Source: Carideicomes alvinocaridis (GTDB taxonomy: Bacteria > Pseudomonadota > Alphaproteobacteria > Rhodobacterales > Rhodobacteraceae). From it: a DNA stretch of 64,000 nucleotides. Every line of letters begins with the position of its first letter. Within the stretch, counting starts at the first letter, position 1. Location of the stretch: the NCBI GenBank assembly GCA_005473895.2, contig SRJI02000009.1:62001-126000 (forward strand), in the 5' to 3' direction. The notes beneath the pieces were generated by a model. It did not search any database. It had not been told where the DNA came from and was given only the letters and a program-made list of their open reading frames with translations. The position numbers and the translations under genes are program-made. Shown in pieces: positions 8,578-17,820 of this stretch.

Positions 8578-9734
8578 CGCCCGGCGCACGGGTGGCGGCC
8601 GCGATCGAGATCCTCGACCGCGTGCTCGGCGGGGAGGCCGCGGAAAAGGCGCTGACCTCCTGGGCGCGGGCCAGCCGCTTTGCCGGCTCCAAGGACCGCG
8701 CGGCGATCCGCGACCATGTCTTCGACGCCCTGCGCCGCCTGCGATCCGCCGCGGCGGGGGGCGGTTGCGCGCCGGGCCAGATGACCGGCCGCGGCGTCAT
8801 GATCGGCCTCCTGCGCGAAATGCAGGGCGATGCTGCCCCGCTGTTCTCGGGCGAGGGGCACGCGCCGGCCCCGATCGGGTCCGAGGAAACCGCCCGCACC
8901 CCCGACCCGGTGGAGGCCATGGACCTGCCCGACTGGCTATGGCCGGAATTCCAGCGCAGCCTCGGCGAGGAGGCCGGCGAGGTGGCCGCGGCCCTGCGCG
9001 AGCGGGCGCCGGTCTTCCTGCGGGTCAACCTGCTCAGGGCGACGGTGGAACAGGCGATCGCCGCGCTCGACGCGGAGGGCATCGCCGCGCGCCCGCATCC
9101 CCTGTCGCCCACGGCGCTCGAGGTGACCGAGCGCGCGCGGCGCATCGCACTCGGGGCGGCCTATCGCGACGGGCTGGTCGAATTGCAGGATGCGGCGAGC
9201 CAGGCGGTGGTGGACACGTTGCCGCTTTCCGCCGGGATGCGGGTGCTCGATTACTGCGCCGGCGGCGGCGGCAAGGCTTTGGCCATCGCGGCCCGCACCG
9301 GCACTCAGGTCGATGTGCACGACGCCGATCCCCGCCGGATGAAGGACATTCCTGCCCGCGCCACGCGCGCCGGGGCGGATCTGCGCCCGGTGGAAGCACC
9401 CCGCCCGGGCTATGACCTGGTGCTCTGCGATGCGCCCTGTTCCGGCAGCGGCGCCTGGCGGCGGGCGCCGGAGGGCAAGTGGCGGCTCACCCCGGAGCGG
9501 CTGGAAGAGCTGACGCGGCTACAGCGCCATATCCTGGCCGAGGCCGTCCCGCTGGTCGCGCCCGGCGGCCTGCTGATCTACGCGACCTGTTCGCTGCTCG
9601 AGGCGGAGAACGGCGACACGGTCACCGCCTTCACCGGGGCGGAGCCCGGCTGGCATCTGGCGACCGAGCGCAGGTTCCGCCCGGAGGATGGCGGCGACGG
9701 GTTCTATGTGGCACACCTTGAGAGGGATCAATAA
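8574..9734 (+). CDS. RsmB/NOP family SAM-dependent RNA (cytosine-5) methyltransferase
   Basis: Methylates cytosine C5 in RNA, probably 16S rRNA. Of the 386 residues, the first 130 form a NusB-like/unknown N-terminal part, followed by the Rossmann methyltransferase fold with the SAM motif DYCAGGGGK near residue 225. Both family cysteines are present: DAPCSGSG (motif IV) and YATCSLLEAEN (motif VI). The start is the ATG at 8574 with GGAG about 10 bases upstream; a longer frame upstream is not homologous-looking. It is short compared with E. coli RsmB (about 429). The next gene, cckA, starts 99 bases downstream with its own promoter. Confidence 0.88.
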   Translation: MTPGARVAAAIEILDRVLGGEAAEKALTSWARASRFAGSKDRAAIRDHVFDALRRLRSAAAGGGCAPGQMTGRGVMIGLLREMQGDAAPLFSGEGHAPAPIGSEETARTPDPVEAMDLPDWLWPEFQRSLGEEAGEVAAALRERAPVFLRVNLLRATVEQAIAALDAEGIAARPHPLSPTALEVTERARRIALGAAYRDGLVELQDAASQAVVDTLPLSAGMRVLDYCAGGGGKALAIAARTGTQVDVHDADPRRMKDIPARATRAGADLRPVEAPRPGYDLVLCDAPCSGSGAWRRAPEGKWRLTPERLEELTRLQRHILAEAVPLVAPGGLLIYATCSLLEAENGDTVTAFTGAEPGWHLATERRFRPEDGGDGFYVAHLERDQ

Positions 9735-9770
9735 CGCACAAGTACCGTTAAGGTTGCATTCTTTCCGTGG

Positions 9771-9785
9771 TTAAGGTGGTCTTAA
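9771..9785. promoter_or_regulatory. CtrA box upstream of cckA
   Basis: TTAA-N7-TTAA, spacer GGTGGTC, an exact match to the alphaproteobacterial CtrA consensus. It lies about 50 bases before the cckA start codon. A further TTAA half-site lies at 9748-9751. Confidence 0.7.
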
Positions 9786-9833
9786 CCGAGGTCCGGGCCT
9801 AATGGCCTCGACGATTCGGAAAGGTGATCCCCG

Positions 9834-12188
9834 GTGCAGACCGCGTTCTCGGACGGACCCCTTACGCGGCTGACGCGCCAGCATCCCCTCTGGGCCCACG
9901 GCGTCCTGGCCGCGGGCGCGGCGCTGCTGGCGGCCGGGCTGGTCCTGCCGCAAGGACGGGTGGCGCTGGCCGCGATGGCGGGCGGGGTGACGCTGTTGTT
10001 CCTGCTCGTCGCGGCCTTCACCCTGCTGCGGAACGAGGCGCGCCGCGCCCGGCTGATCCGCGACGCGGTGGCGGATTTCGTCGCCCGGGACGCGGTGCCC
10101 TGCGTCATCACCGACCGCCTGGGGCAGGTGGAGCGGATGAATGCCGCCGCCCGCCGGACCCTGGGTGTCCTGCCCGATCCCGGGGCCGGGCCGGTGGGGA
10201 TCGGCAGTCTGCTCTCGCAGCGCATCGGCGACATGGGCCCGCTGCTGCTGCGCCTGCAATCCCGGGCCGAGGAAAGCGGCCGCGCCGAGGAGGACGTGGT
10301 CACCCCGGCCGGGCCGCTTCGGATCGCGGTCCATGTCCCCGACGGGGCGCGGCTGTTCTGGCGCATCGAACGGCTCCCGCGGCCGGAGGCGCCCAAGGCC
10401 GCGGAAGAGGGTCTGCCGATGATGACCGTCGGGCGCAGCGGCACGATCCTGTCGATGAACGAGGCCGCCCGCCATCTCCTCGGCGGCCGGGTGCGGACGC
10501 TGGAGGCGGTGTTCGCCACCATGCCCCCGCGCCCGGGCGAGCCGAACGAGGTCGTCACCGCCGACGGCCCCCGCACCCGGCTGGTGGCCGAGATCGGGCA
10601 GCGCGCCGGCCGGAGGGAGCTTTACCTTCTGCCCCCGGGGGACCGGGCGACCCCCGAGACTGGAGACGGCTTCGACACCCTGCCGGTCCCGATGCTCAAG
10701 CTTTCCGCCGGCGGAGAGGTGATCGCCGCCAATGCCGACGCGCGCGAGTTGCTCGCGGATCCGCAGCAGGAGGGCCGCACGCTCGAGGACCTGATGGAAG
10801 GGCTGGGCCGCCCCATCACCGACTGGCTGCGCGAAGCGGCGGAGGGGCGCGGGCCGCACAAGTCGGAATTCCTCCGGCTGCGGCGGCCGAAGACGGAAAC
10901 CTTCGTCCAGGTCACGCTGCGACGGATCCCGCGCGACGAAGGGGGCGCCTCGCTCATCGCCGTCCTGACCGACGCGACCGAGCTCAAGACGCTGGAGGCG
11001 CAATTCGCGCAAAGCCAGAAGATGCAGGCGATCGGCCAGCTCGCCGGCGGCGTCGCGCATGATTTCAACAACCTGCTGACCGCCATATCGGGCCATTGCG
11101 ACCTGCTGCTGCTGCGCCACGACCAAAGCGACGGCGATTATTCCGACCTGGTCCAGATCCACCAGAACGCCAATCGCGCGGCGGCGCTGGTGGGGCAGCT
11201 GCTGGCCTTCTCGCGCAAGCAGACCCTGCAGCCCGAGGTGATCGACCTGCGCGACACGCTGGCCGACCTGACCCACCTGCTGAACCGACTGGTGAGCGAA
11301 AAGGTCGACCTCGTCCTCGGCCACGACCCGCTGCTGGCCCCGGTCCGCGCCGACCCGCGCCAGCTGGAACAGGTGCTGATGAACCTGGTGGTCAACGCCC
11401 GCGACGCCATGCCCGAAGGCGGCGAGATCCGGATCGAGACGGAGAACCTGGCGCTCTCCTCGCCCCTGCGCCGCGACCGGGCGGAGGTGCCGCCGGGCGA
11501 TTACGTCTGCATCCGCGTGGTGGACGAGGGCAGCGGCATCCCGCCCGACCAGCTGGGCAAGATATTCGAGCCCTTCTTCACCACCAAGCGCACGGGGGAG
11601 GGGACGGGGCTGGGCCTGTCGACCGCCTATGGCATCGTCAAGCAGACCGGCGGCTACATCTTCGCCGACAGTCGCGAGGGCGAGGGCACCTGCTTCACGC
11701 TGCTCTTCCCCGCCCATGACCGGCAGGCGATCCCCGAAACGGAACCGCGCGGGCAGGAAGCGCCGCGGCCGGCCCCGCCGGAGACCGCGGGGCCCGCGCC
11801 GGGCGCGCCCGCGGGCCGGGACAGCGAGGGCGTCGTGCTGCTGGTGGAGGACGAGGCGCCGGTCCGCGCCTTCGCCTCCCGCGCGCTGCGAATGCGGGGC
11901 TACACCGTGCTGGAGGCCGATTGCGCCGAGGCCGCGCTGAGGGCGCTCGAGGACGAAAGCCTCGATGTCGACGTCTTCGTCACCGACGTGATCATGCCCG
12001 ACATGGACGGGCCGAGCTGGGTGCGCCGCGCCCTGAAGGACCGGCCCGACACGAGGGTGGTCTTCGTCTCGGGCTATGCCGAGAACGCGCTCGGGGAGGA
12101 CCGGGCGGCGATTCCCAACTCGGTCTTCCTGCCCAAGCCGTTTTCCCTCACCGACCTGACCGAGCTGGTAGGCCGCCAGCTGCACTGA
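9834..12188 (+). CDS. cckA: hybrid sensor histidine kinase CckA
   Basis: Membrane kinase/phosphatase at the top of the CckA-ChpT-CtrA phosphorelay. It has 784 residues. Two transmembrane helices lie at about residues 22-40 and 46-64, followed by PAS-like sensor segments to about 390. The phosphoacceptor helix GGVAHDFNN carries His409, the HATPase has its N and G boxes ([17 protein letters not shown]), and after a Pro-rich linker comes a receiver domain with VTDVIMPD (Asp718). The start is GTG at 9834. In Rhodobacterales this pathway controls motility, gene transfer agent and competence genes rather than an essential cell cycle. A perfect CtrA box sits in its promoter. The next gene is convergent. 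Confidence 0.95.
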   Translation: MQTAFSDGPLTRLTRQHPLWAHGVLAAGAALLAAGLVLPQGRVALAAMAGGVTLLFLLVAAFTLLRNEARRARLIRDAVADFVARDAVPCVITDRLGQVERMNAAARRTLGVLPDPGAGPVGIGSLLSQRIGDMGPLLLRLQSRAEESGRAEEDVVTPAGPLRIAVHVPDGARLFWRIERLPRPEAPKAAEEGLPMMTVGRSGTILSMNEAARHLLGGRVRTLEAVFATMPPRPGEPNEVVTADGPRTRLVAEIGQRAGRRELYLLPPGDRATPETGDGFDTLPVPMLKLSAGGEVIAANADARELLADPQQEGRTLEDLMEGLGRPITDWLREAAEGRGPHKSEFLRLRRPKTETFVQVTLRRIPRDEGGASLIAVLTDATELKTLEAQFAQSQKMQAIGQLAGGVAHDFNNLLTAISGHCDLLLLRHDQSDGDYSDLVQIHQNANRAAALVGQLLAFSRKQTLQPEVIDLRDTLADLTHLLNRLVSEKVDLVLGHDPLLAPVRADPRQLEQVLMNLVVNARDAMPEGGEIRIETENLALSSPLRRDRAEVPPGDYVCIRVVDEGSGIPPDQLGKIFEPFFTTKRTGEGTGLGLSTAYGIVKQTGGYIFADSREGEGTCFTLLFPAHDRQAIPETEPRGQEAPRPAPPETAGPAPGAPAGRDSEGVVLLVEDEAPVRAFASRALRMRGYTVLEADCAEAALRALEDESLDVDVFVTDVIMPDMDGPSWVRRALKDRPDTRVVFVSGYAENALGEDRAAIPNSVFLPKPFSLTDLTELVGRQLH

Positions 12189-12201
12189 CGGGCAGGGCGG
12201 G

Positions 12202-12795
12202 CTATTGGATGCTCTCCCAGAGCTCGAACTCGGCCGCGCATTTGCGCCTGAGCCGCCGCTCCACCTCCGGCGAAAGGGCGAGGTCGCGGCGGGGCGAGAC
12301 ATTCTCGCGCGGAAGGTCCAGCGTCACCTCCAGCCGCGATTCCAGGAAATCGATCAGCCGCGCCTGATTCTCGTAACGGAAGAGGTGATGCACCCGGCAG
12401 CCGTTCTTCGTGGGCTCGACGAATTTCGCCTGGCTGCCGACATTGGCCCAAGCCGGCCGCTGCCCCTGCATGTAGCCGCGGACGAAATCGTCGAAGCTGA
12501 CGCCCTCGGTGGAGTTCGGACGCCCCCGCATGAACGGGCGCTGCCGGTAACGATACCAGCTGCCCAGCCACGAGACCGGCTCGCGCACCACGGCCATGAG
12601 CTCCATCTCCGTGTCCATCAGTTTCTCGTAGAGCGGCCGGAAGAAGCGGTTATAGCGGTAGACCGGCGCATGTTTCAGCTCCGGCGGGTCGCGCACCACC
12701 AGATCCGCCCGGTCGCCCAGGGCGCGGGCATAGGCCGAGGTGCCGGTCTTGGGCACGGCCATAAAGACCAGCCGCTGCTTCCAGAATACCAGCAT
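12202..12795 (-). CDS. small sulfotransferase family protein
   Basis: Protein of 197 residues. The N-terminal VPKTGTSA (residues 14-21) is the 5'-phosphosulfate loop of PAPS-dependent sulfotransferases, and VVREPVSWLGSWYRY (near 88-102) supplies the Arg/Ser pair of the 3'-phosphate site. This is the group that Rhodobacterales annotate as 'sulfotransferase family 2 domain'. It is cytoplasmic, with no signal peptide, and shorter than most carbohydrate sulfotransferases. The acceptor is unknown; a cell-surface sugar is only a guess. The gene stands alone between the converging cckA and the divergent recA. Confidence 0.8.
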   Translation of the reverse strand: MLVFWKQRLVFMAVPKTGTSAYARALGDRADLVVRDPPELKHAPVYRYNRFFRPLYEKLMDTEMELMAVVREPVSWLGSWYRYRQRPFMRGRPNSTEGVSFDDFVRGYMQGQRPAWANVGSQAKFVEPTKNGCRVHHLFRYENQARLIDFLESRLEVTLDLPRENVSPRRDLALSPEVERRLRRKCAAEFELWESIQ

Positions 12796-12839
12796 GTACC
12801 GCCCGTGCCCCGCTGTACCGTCCGATTTCGCCTGTCGTC

Positions 12840-12854
12840 TAAACTACTCCTTAA
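12840..12854. promoter_or_regulatory. near-consensus CtrA site between sulfotransferase gene and recA
   Basis: TAAA-N7-TTAA, one base off TTAA-N7-TTAA, in the divergent promoter region 45 bases from the sulfotransferase start and 137 bases from recA. It could occur by chance in this AT-richer patch. Confidence 0.3.
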
Positions 12855-12896
12855 CCCATATCGGAAAAAGTCGATTCACGAGATTGGACTTGAAAT

Positions 12897-12911
12897 GTTC
12901 TCCTTTTGATC
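12897..12911. promoter_or_regulatory. LexA operator 1 of recA (GTTC-N7-GATC)
   Basis: GTTC at 12897-12900, seven bases, GATC at 12908-12911. This is the form of SOS operator I recall from Rhodobacter sphaeroides recA; the usual alphaproteobacterial form is GTTC-N7-GTTC. It lies about 85 bases before the recA start. Confidence 0.7.
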
Positions 12912-12923
12912 GCATAAAGAACG

Positions 12924-12938
12924 GAACAAGAGGTGAAC
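12924..12938. promoter_or_regulatory. LexA-type motif 2 of recA (GAAC-N7-GAAC)
   Basis: GAAC at 12924-12927 and 12935-12938, separated by seven bases. This is the complement-strand form of the SOS direct repeat. It follows operator 1 by 12 bases and ends about 52 bases before the recA start. A third GAAC overlaps at 12919-12922. Confidence 0.65.
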
Positions 12939-12990
12939 GCAGCAGTCAATTGCCGCCCGGCCCCGGGTGTGGGATAAGGACCGAAATTCA

Positions 12991-14064
12991 ATGGCAACGG
13001 CAGATCTTCTCTCCATGGACGACAAGCGCAAAGCGGACAAGCAGAAGGCTCTGGACAGCGCGCTGGCACAGATCGAGCGTCAGTTCGGCAAGGGCTCCAT
13101 CATGAAGCTCGGCGGCGAGAACGCGATGAAGGATATCCAGGTGACCTCGACCGGGTCCCTGGGTCTCGACATCGCGCTCGGCGTGGGCGGGCTGCCCAAG
13201 GGCCGCATCATCGAAATCTACGGCCCGGAAAGCTCGGGCAAGACCACGCTCACGCTGCATTGCGTGGCCGAGGAACAGAAAAGCGGCGGCATCTGCGCCT
13301 TCGTCGACGCGGAACACGCGCTCGACCCGCAATATGCCAAGAAACTGGGCGTGAACCTGGACGAGCTGCTGATCTCGCAGCCCGATACCGGCGAACAGGC
13401 GCTCGAGATCACGGACACGCTGGTCCGCTCCGGGGCGGTCAACATGGTGGTGGTCGATTCGGTCGCCGCGCTGACGCCGAAATCGGAACTCGAGGGCGAC
13501 ATGGGGGATTCCTCGGTCGGCGTGCAGGCCCGGCTGATGTCGCAGGCCATGCGCAAGCTGACCGGCTCGATCTCGCGGTCGAACTGCATGGTGATCTTCA
13601 TCAACCAGATCCGCATGAAGATCGGCGTCATGTTCGGTTCGCCCGAGACGACGACCGGCGGCAACGCGCTCAAGTTCTATTCCTCCGTCCGGCTCGACAT
13701 CCGCCGCATCGGCTCCATCAAGGACCGCGACGAGGTGGTGGGCAACGCGACCCGCGTGAAGGTGGTCAAGAACAAGGTGGCGCCGCCCTTCAAGCAGGTG
13801 GAATTCGACATCATGTACGGCGAGGGCATCTCCAAGACCGGGGAACTTCTGGACTTGGGCGTGAAGGCCGGCGTGGTGGAGAAATCGGGCTCCTGGTTCT
13901 CCTACGGCGACGAGCGGATCGGCCAGGGCCGGGAGAACGCCAAGAACTTCCTGAAGGAAAACGTCACCATCGCCACGGATATCGAGGACAAGATCCGCGC
14001 GGCGCACGGGCTGGATTTCCACATGGACGAGAACGAGGGCGGCGAGGACATCATCGAGGCCTGA
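12991..14064 (+). CDS. recA: recombinase RecA
   Basis: DNA strand-exchange ATPase and co-protease that triggers LexA cleavage. It has 357 residues, normal length. Walker [10 protein letters not shown] is near residue 78, and the L1/L2 DNA-binding loops include the [19 protein letters not shown] region. The acidic C-terminal tail ends in [10 protein letters not shown] start at the ATG at 12991 (MATADLL); an upstream GTG frame adds eight unconserved residues. Two LexA-type repeats lie upstream, as expected for SOS control, and a rho-independent-like terminator follows at 14139. Confidence 0.98.
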   Translation: MATADLLSMDDKRKADKQKALDSALAQIERQFGKGSIMKLGGENAMKDIQVTSTGSLGLDIALGVGGLPKGRIIEIYGPESSGKTTLTLHCVAEEQKSGGICAFVDAEHALDPQYAKKLGVNLDELLISQPDTGEQALEITDTLVRSGAVNMVVVDSVAALTPKSELEGDMGDSSVGVQARLMSQAMRKLTGSISRSNCMVIFINQIRMKIGVMFGSPETTTGGNALKFYSSVRLDIRRIGSIKDRDEVVGNATRVKVVKNKVAPPFKQVEFDIMYGEGISKTGELLDLGVKAGVVEKSGSWFSYGDERIGQGRENAKNFLKENVTIATDIEDKIRAAHGLDFHMDENEGGEDIIEA

Positions 14065-14517
14065 GCCCCCCACGGTCGCTGAAGGGGAACAGCAGAAACC
14101 TCCCCCCGCCGTGGACGCACGGTCGAGAATATCCAGGGAAAGGGCGCGGCGACGGTCGCGCCTTTTCTCGTTTCCGGGACCGCCGGGCCCCGGAGTGCGA
14201 GCCGGAGGCCGACCCTTGCGGCCCCCCGGGCCCGACACGACGATGCGCTGACCGCGTGCCCGGGGAGCTGATGGCCGCGAGGCGCGGACCGCATCCCCGG
14301 GGGCCAGCACAACGACGCGGCGACCACTTCACCGGGGGTCAGGCTCCATGCCCTCCGCGTCCCATCCCACAGGTGCCACGCCTCCCAATACCCGCCGCGC
14401 GACGCGATCCTGTGGACAGTGACGGGGCAGGGGATTACACCGGCAAAAACATGTTCCGGGCGGTTCGCCGCCGATCCGGTCGTGCCCACCGCCAAGACCC
14501 GAGAGAGCCTGCGCCAC
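14065..14517. other. 453-base gap between recA and alaS
   Basis: It holds the recA terminator at 14139-14166. The rest is GC-rich with no credible reading frame, tRNA-like T-arm or recognisable riboswitch. The alaS promoter is presumably in its right half. Confidence 0.5.
14139..14166 (+). terminator. rho-independent-type terminator after recA
   Basis: Stem GGGCGCG/CGCGCC, extended by AAA/TTT pairs, around a GCGACGGT loop and followed by TTTTC. It begins about 75 bases after the recA stop. Confidence 0.75.
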
Positions 14518-17175
14518 ATGCCCAGCCTGAACGATATCAGATCGACCTTCCTCAGCTATTTCGAGAAGCAGGGCCACCGGGTCGTGCCCTCGTCCCCGCT
14601 GGTCCCACGCAACGACCCGACGCTGATGTTCGTCAACTCGGGGATGGTGCAGTTCAAGAACCTCTTCACCGGGGTCGAGCACCGCGATTACACCCGCGCC
14701 ACCACCGCGCAGAAATGTGTGCGCGCCGGCGGCAAGCACAACGACCTGGACAACGTCGGCTACACCGCGCGGCACCACACCTTCTTTGAAATGCTGGGGA
14801 ATTTCAGCTTCGGCGACTACTTCAAGGACGACGCGATCCGCTTCGCCTGGGAGCTGGTGACCCGCGAATTCGGCATCGACAAGTCGCGGCTGCTGACCAC
14901 CGTCTACCACACCGACGACGAGGCCTTCGAGCTATGGAAGAAGGTCGGCGTCCCCGAGGACCGGATCATCCGCATCGCCACCTCGGACAATTTCTGGCAG
15001 ATGGGTCCGACCGGCCCCTGCGGCCCCTGCACCGAGATCTTCTATGATCACGGCGATCACATCCCCGGCGGCCCCCCGGGCAGCCCGGACGAGGACGGCG
15101 ACCGCTTCATCGAGATCTGGAACGTCGTCTTCATGCAGAACGAGCAGTTCGAGGACGGCTCCATGCGCGAGCTGGACATGCAGTCCATCGACACCGGCAT
15201 GGGGCTGGAGCGGATCTCGGCGCTGCTGCAGGGCAGCCACGACAATTACGACACCGACCTCTTCCGCGCGCTGATCGAGGCCTCGGCCGATGCCACCGGC
15301 GTCGATCCCTTCGGCGAGCACAACGTGCATCACCGGGTGATCGCGGACCACCTGCGCTCCACCTCCTTCCTGCTGGCTGACGGGGTCATGCCCTCGAATG
15401 ACGGCCGCGGCTACGTGCTGCGCCGGATCATGCGCCGCGCCATGCGTCACGCGCACCTGCTGGGCGCCAAGGACCCGGTCATGCACCGGCTGGTGCCCGC
15501 GCTCGTGGGCCAGATGGGCGCCGCCTACCCGGAGCTGCACCGCGCCCAGCCGCTGATCGAGGAGACGCTGAAGCTGGAGGAAACGCGCTTCCAGCAGACG
15601 CTCGACCGCGGGCTGCGGATGCTCGACGACGAGCTGGCGGGCCTGCCCGAGGGGGCGGCGCTGCCCGGCGAGACGGCGTTCAAGCTTTACGACACCTACG
15701 GCTTTCCGCTGGACCTGACGCAGGACGCGCTGCGCGAAAAGGACCGGACCGTCGACCAGGAGGGCTTTGACCGCGCCATGGCCGAGCAGAAGGCCAAGGC
15801 CCGCGCGGCCTGGTCCGGCTCGGGCGAAGCGGCGGATGCGGCGATCTGGTTCGACATCGCGGACCGGCACGGCGCGACCGATTTCCTGGGCTACGACACC
15901 GAGATGGCGCAGGGGCAGGTGCTGGCCGTGGTGCAGGACGGGGCCGAGGTGAAGGCCGCGACGACCGGCGACGTGGTGCAGTTCATCCTGAACCAGACAC
16001 CCTTCTATGCCGAGGCCGGCGGCCAGGTCGGCGACAGCGGCATGCTGCGGACGGAAAAGGGTGCGGCGCAGATCACCGACACCAAGAAGGTGGCGGGCGT
16101 CTTCATCCACTTCGCCAATGTCGTGGAGGGCGAGATCGCGCCGGGCGAGGGCGCGCAGCTTGAGGTCGATCACGCACGGCGGGGCAATATCCGGGCCAAC
16201 CACTCGGCCACGCACCTGCTGCACGAGGCGCTGCGGCGCACGCTGGGCGACCACGTGGCGCAGCGCGGCTCGCTCAACGCGCCGGACCGGCTGCGATTCG
16301 ACTTCTCACATGCCAAGGCGCTCAGCCCCGACGAGGTGGCGCAGGTGGAGCGGGAGGTGAACCGCTACATCCGCCAGAACTCGCCCGTGGAGACGCGGAT
16401 CATGACCCCGGACGATGCGCGCGAGATCGGCGCGCAGGCGCTCTTCGGCGAGAAATACGGCGACGAAGTGCGCGTCGTGTCCATGGGCCTAGACCCGGAA
16501 AGCGGCAAAGGCGCCAACGGGGCGACCTATTCGATCGAGCTTTGCGGCGGCACGCATGTCAGCCAGACCGGCGACATCGGGACCTTCGTGCTGACCTCGG
16601 AGGCGGCGTCCTCCTCGGGCGTGCGCCGGATCGAGGCGCTGACCGGCGAAGCGGCGCTGACTGCGCTGCGCGGCCGCGATGCCAAGCTGGGCGAGATCGA
16701 GGACCTGCTGAAATCCGCCGGCGCCGATATCGTCGAACGTGTCAAGGCGCTGTCGGACGAGCGCAAGGCGCTGGCCAACGAGGTGGCGCAGCTGCGCCGC
16801 GAGCTGGCCATGTCCGGCGGATCCGCGGGCGAGGGCGCGGCCCCGCGCGAAGTCGGCGGCGTGCCCTTCGTGAGCCAGGTGCTGTCGGGCGTGTCGGGCA
16901 AGGACCTGCCGCCGCTCATCGACGAGATGAAGGACAAGCTGGGCTCGGGCGCGGTGCTGCTGATCGCGGATACCGGCGGCAAGGCGGCGGTGGCCGCCGG
17001 CGTGACCGCGGATCTCACCGGCACCGTCTCGGCGGTGGACCTGGTGCGCGCGGCGGTGGAGAAACTGGGCGGCAAGGGCGGCGGTGGCCGGCCCGACATG
17101 GCCCAGGGCGGCGGCAAGGATGCCGGGAACGCGGAGGCCGCCATCGCGGCGGCGGAACAGGTACTGGAAGGATAA
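14518..17175 (+). CDS. alaS: alanine--tRNA ligase
   Basis: Class II aminoacyl-tRNA synthetase charging tRNA-Ala. The 885 residues are full length. The N-terminal catalytic domain opens with [14 protein letters not shown]. Motif 2 lies around [20 protein letters not shown]. The editing domain has the zinc/editing ligands in HSATHLLH (near residue 562) and CGGTH (near 677). The C-terminal part is a C-Ala-like dimerisation region with a coiled coil. I start at MPSLND, the ATG at 14518, because a longer in-frame extension to 14419 does not look like the family. Just downstream a small DUF1330 gene follows after 4 bases. Confidence 0.98.
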   Translation: MPSLNDIRSTFLSYFEKQGHRVVPSSPLVPRNDPTLMFVNSGMVQFKNLFTGVEHRDYTRATTAQKCVRAGGKHNDLDNVGYTARHHTFFEMLGNFSFGDYFKDDAIRFAWELVTREFGIDKSRLLTTVYHTDDEAFELWKKVGVPEDRIIRIATSDNFWQMGPTGPCGPCTEIFYDHGDHIPGGPPGSPDEDGDRFIEIWNVVFMQNEQFEDGSMRELDMQSIDTGMGLERISALLQGSHDNYDTDLFRALIEASADATGVDPFGEHNVHHRVIADHLRSTSFLLADGVMPSNDGRGYVLRRIMRRAMRHAHLLGAKDPVMHRLVPALVGQMGAAYPELHRAQPLIEETLKLEETRFQQTLDRGLRMLDDELAGLPEGAALPGETAFKLYDTYGFPLDLTQDALREKDRTVDQEGFDRAMAEQKAKARAAWSGSGEAADAAIWFDIADRHGATDFLGYDTEMAQGQVLAVVQDGAEVKAATTGDVVQFILNQTPFYAEAGGQVGDSGMLRTEKGAAQITDTKKVAGVFIHFANVVEGEIAPGEGAQLEVDHARRGNIRANHSATHLLHEALRRTLGDHVAQRGSLNAPDRLRFDFSHAKALSPDEVAQVEREVNRYIRQNSPVETRIMTPDDAREIGAQALFGEKYGDEVRVVSMGLDPESGKGANGATYSIELCGGTHVSQTGDIGTFVLTSEAASSSGVRRIEALTGEAALTALRGRDAKLGEIEDLLKSAGADIVERVKALSDERKALANEVAQLRRELAMSGGSAGEGAAPREVGGVPFVSQVLSGVSGKDLPPLIDEMKDKLGSGAVLLIADTGGKAAVAAGVTADLTGTVSAVDLVRAAVEKLGGKGGGGRPDMAQGGGKDAGNAEAAIAAAEQVLEG

Positions 17176-17179
17176 TCAC

Positions 17180-17467
17180 ATGCCGGCACTCTGGATTGCC
17201 CATGTCACCGTGACCGACGAGGAGGCCTATGGCCGCTACGCCAAGCTGGCGGGTCCGGCCATCGCCAAGCATGGCGGCGCCTTCATCGCCCGCGGCGGGC
17301 GCTACGTGCAGCTGGAAGGCAAGGAACGGCCACGCAACGTGGTGGCGAAGTTCCCCTCGGTCGAGGCGGCGGAGACCTGCTATCACTCGCCCGAATACCA
17401 GGAGGCGCTGAGCCATGCGCGCGACGCCTCGGAACGCGAACTGCTGATCGTCGAGACCTCGGAATAG
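17180..17467 (+). CDS. DUF1330 domain-containing protein
   Basis: Small cytosolic protein of 95 residues with the DUF1330 dimeric ferredoxin-like fold pattern: a strand LWIAHVTV, then a Tyr-rich helix EEAYGRYAKLAGPAI, a GGRYVQLEGKERPRN hairpin, VVAKFPSVEAAETCYHSPEYQEA, and a final strand LLIVET. The role is unknown; relatives are often annotated as stress or heme-degrading-like dimeric alpha-beta barrels. It begins 4 bases after alaS and so probably shares its transcript. A clear terminator at 17492 ends the unit. Confidence 0.85.
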   Translation: MPALWIAHVTVTDEEAYGRYAKLAGPAIAKHGGAFIARGGRYVQLEGKERPRNVVAKFPSVEAAETCYHSPEYQEALSHARDASERELLIVETSE

Positions 17468-17491
17468 GGGATCGCCACGCGCGAAGACACT

Positions 17492-17516
17492 GGGCGGGCT
17501 TCGGTCCGCCCTTTTT
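17492..17516 (+). terminator. rho-independent terminator after alaS-DUF1330
   Basis: GGGCGG / CCGCCC stem around GCTTCGGT, followed by TTTTT. It begins about 25 bases after the DUF1330 stop. Confidence 0.85.
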
Positions 17517-17820
17517 CATGTGCCGGTTTATGTGGTGTCTTCTCGTGAGGTGATCCAGCGGGGCGCTTCCGCGCGCTCTTATTGTCCATATCGGCGAGGC
17601 GACGCGCCTGTCAGAGCGGGGCGGCGGCCGAGAGGTCGGGGGATGTCTGCTGGGGAGGCCGCTGAGGGGCAGGTCTGCCCTCAGCAGGCCATGTCGATGA
17701 TCATGCGAGTCGCGCCCGCCTCAAGGACGCTGACGCGCCGCCTGCGGCGGTGGCCTTCGGCCCTCCTTGACCCGGACCCGACTCGCGGAGGAGGCGGGGC
17801 CGGGGACGTTCCGGCGAAGG
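17517..17820. other. 304-base convergent intergenic gap
   Basis: Between the alaS unit and the 3' end of typA. It contains a bulged hairpin at 17662-17684 (CTGAGGGGCAG against CTGCCCTCAG), without a T-run, that may help end typA transcripts. No convincing gene or RNA is seen. Confidence 0.45.

Noticed and set aside
9735-9833. LexA operator upstream of cckA, as reported for Rhodobacter capsulatus
   Set aside because: No GTTC-N7-GTTC/GATC or GAAC-N7-GAAC pattern is present; only the CtrA box is.
9771-12302. Minus-strand ORF of 843 codons opposite cckA
   Set aside because: Shadow frame; the plus strand encodes an intact hybrid kinase.
14065-14517. tRNA or T-box before alaS
   Set aside because: No T-arm-like GGTTCGA motif or specifier structure; T-boxes are not expected in alphaproteobacteria.
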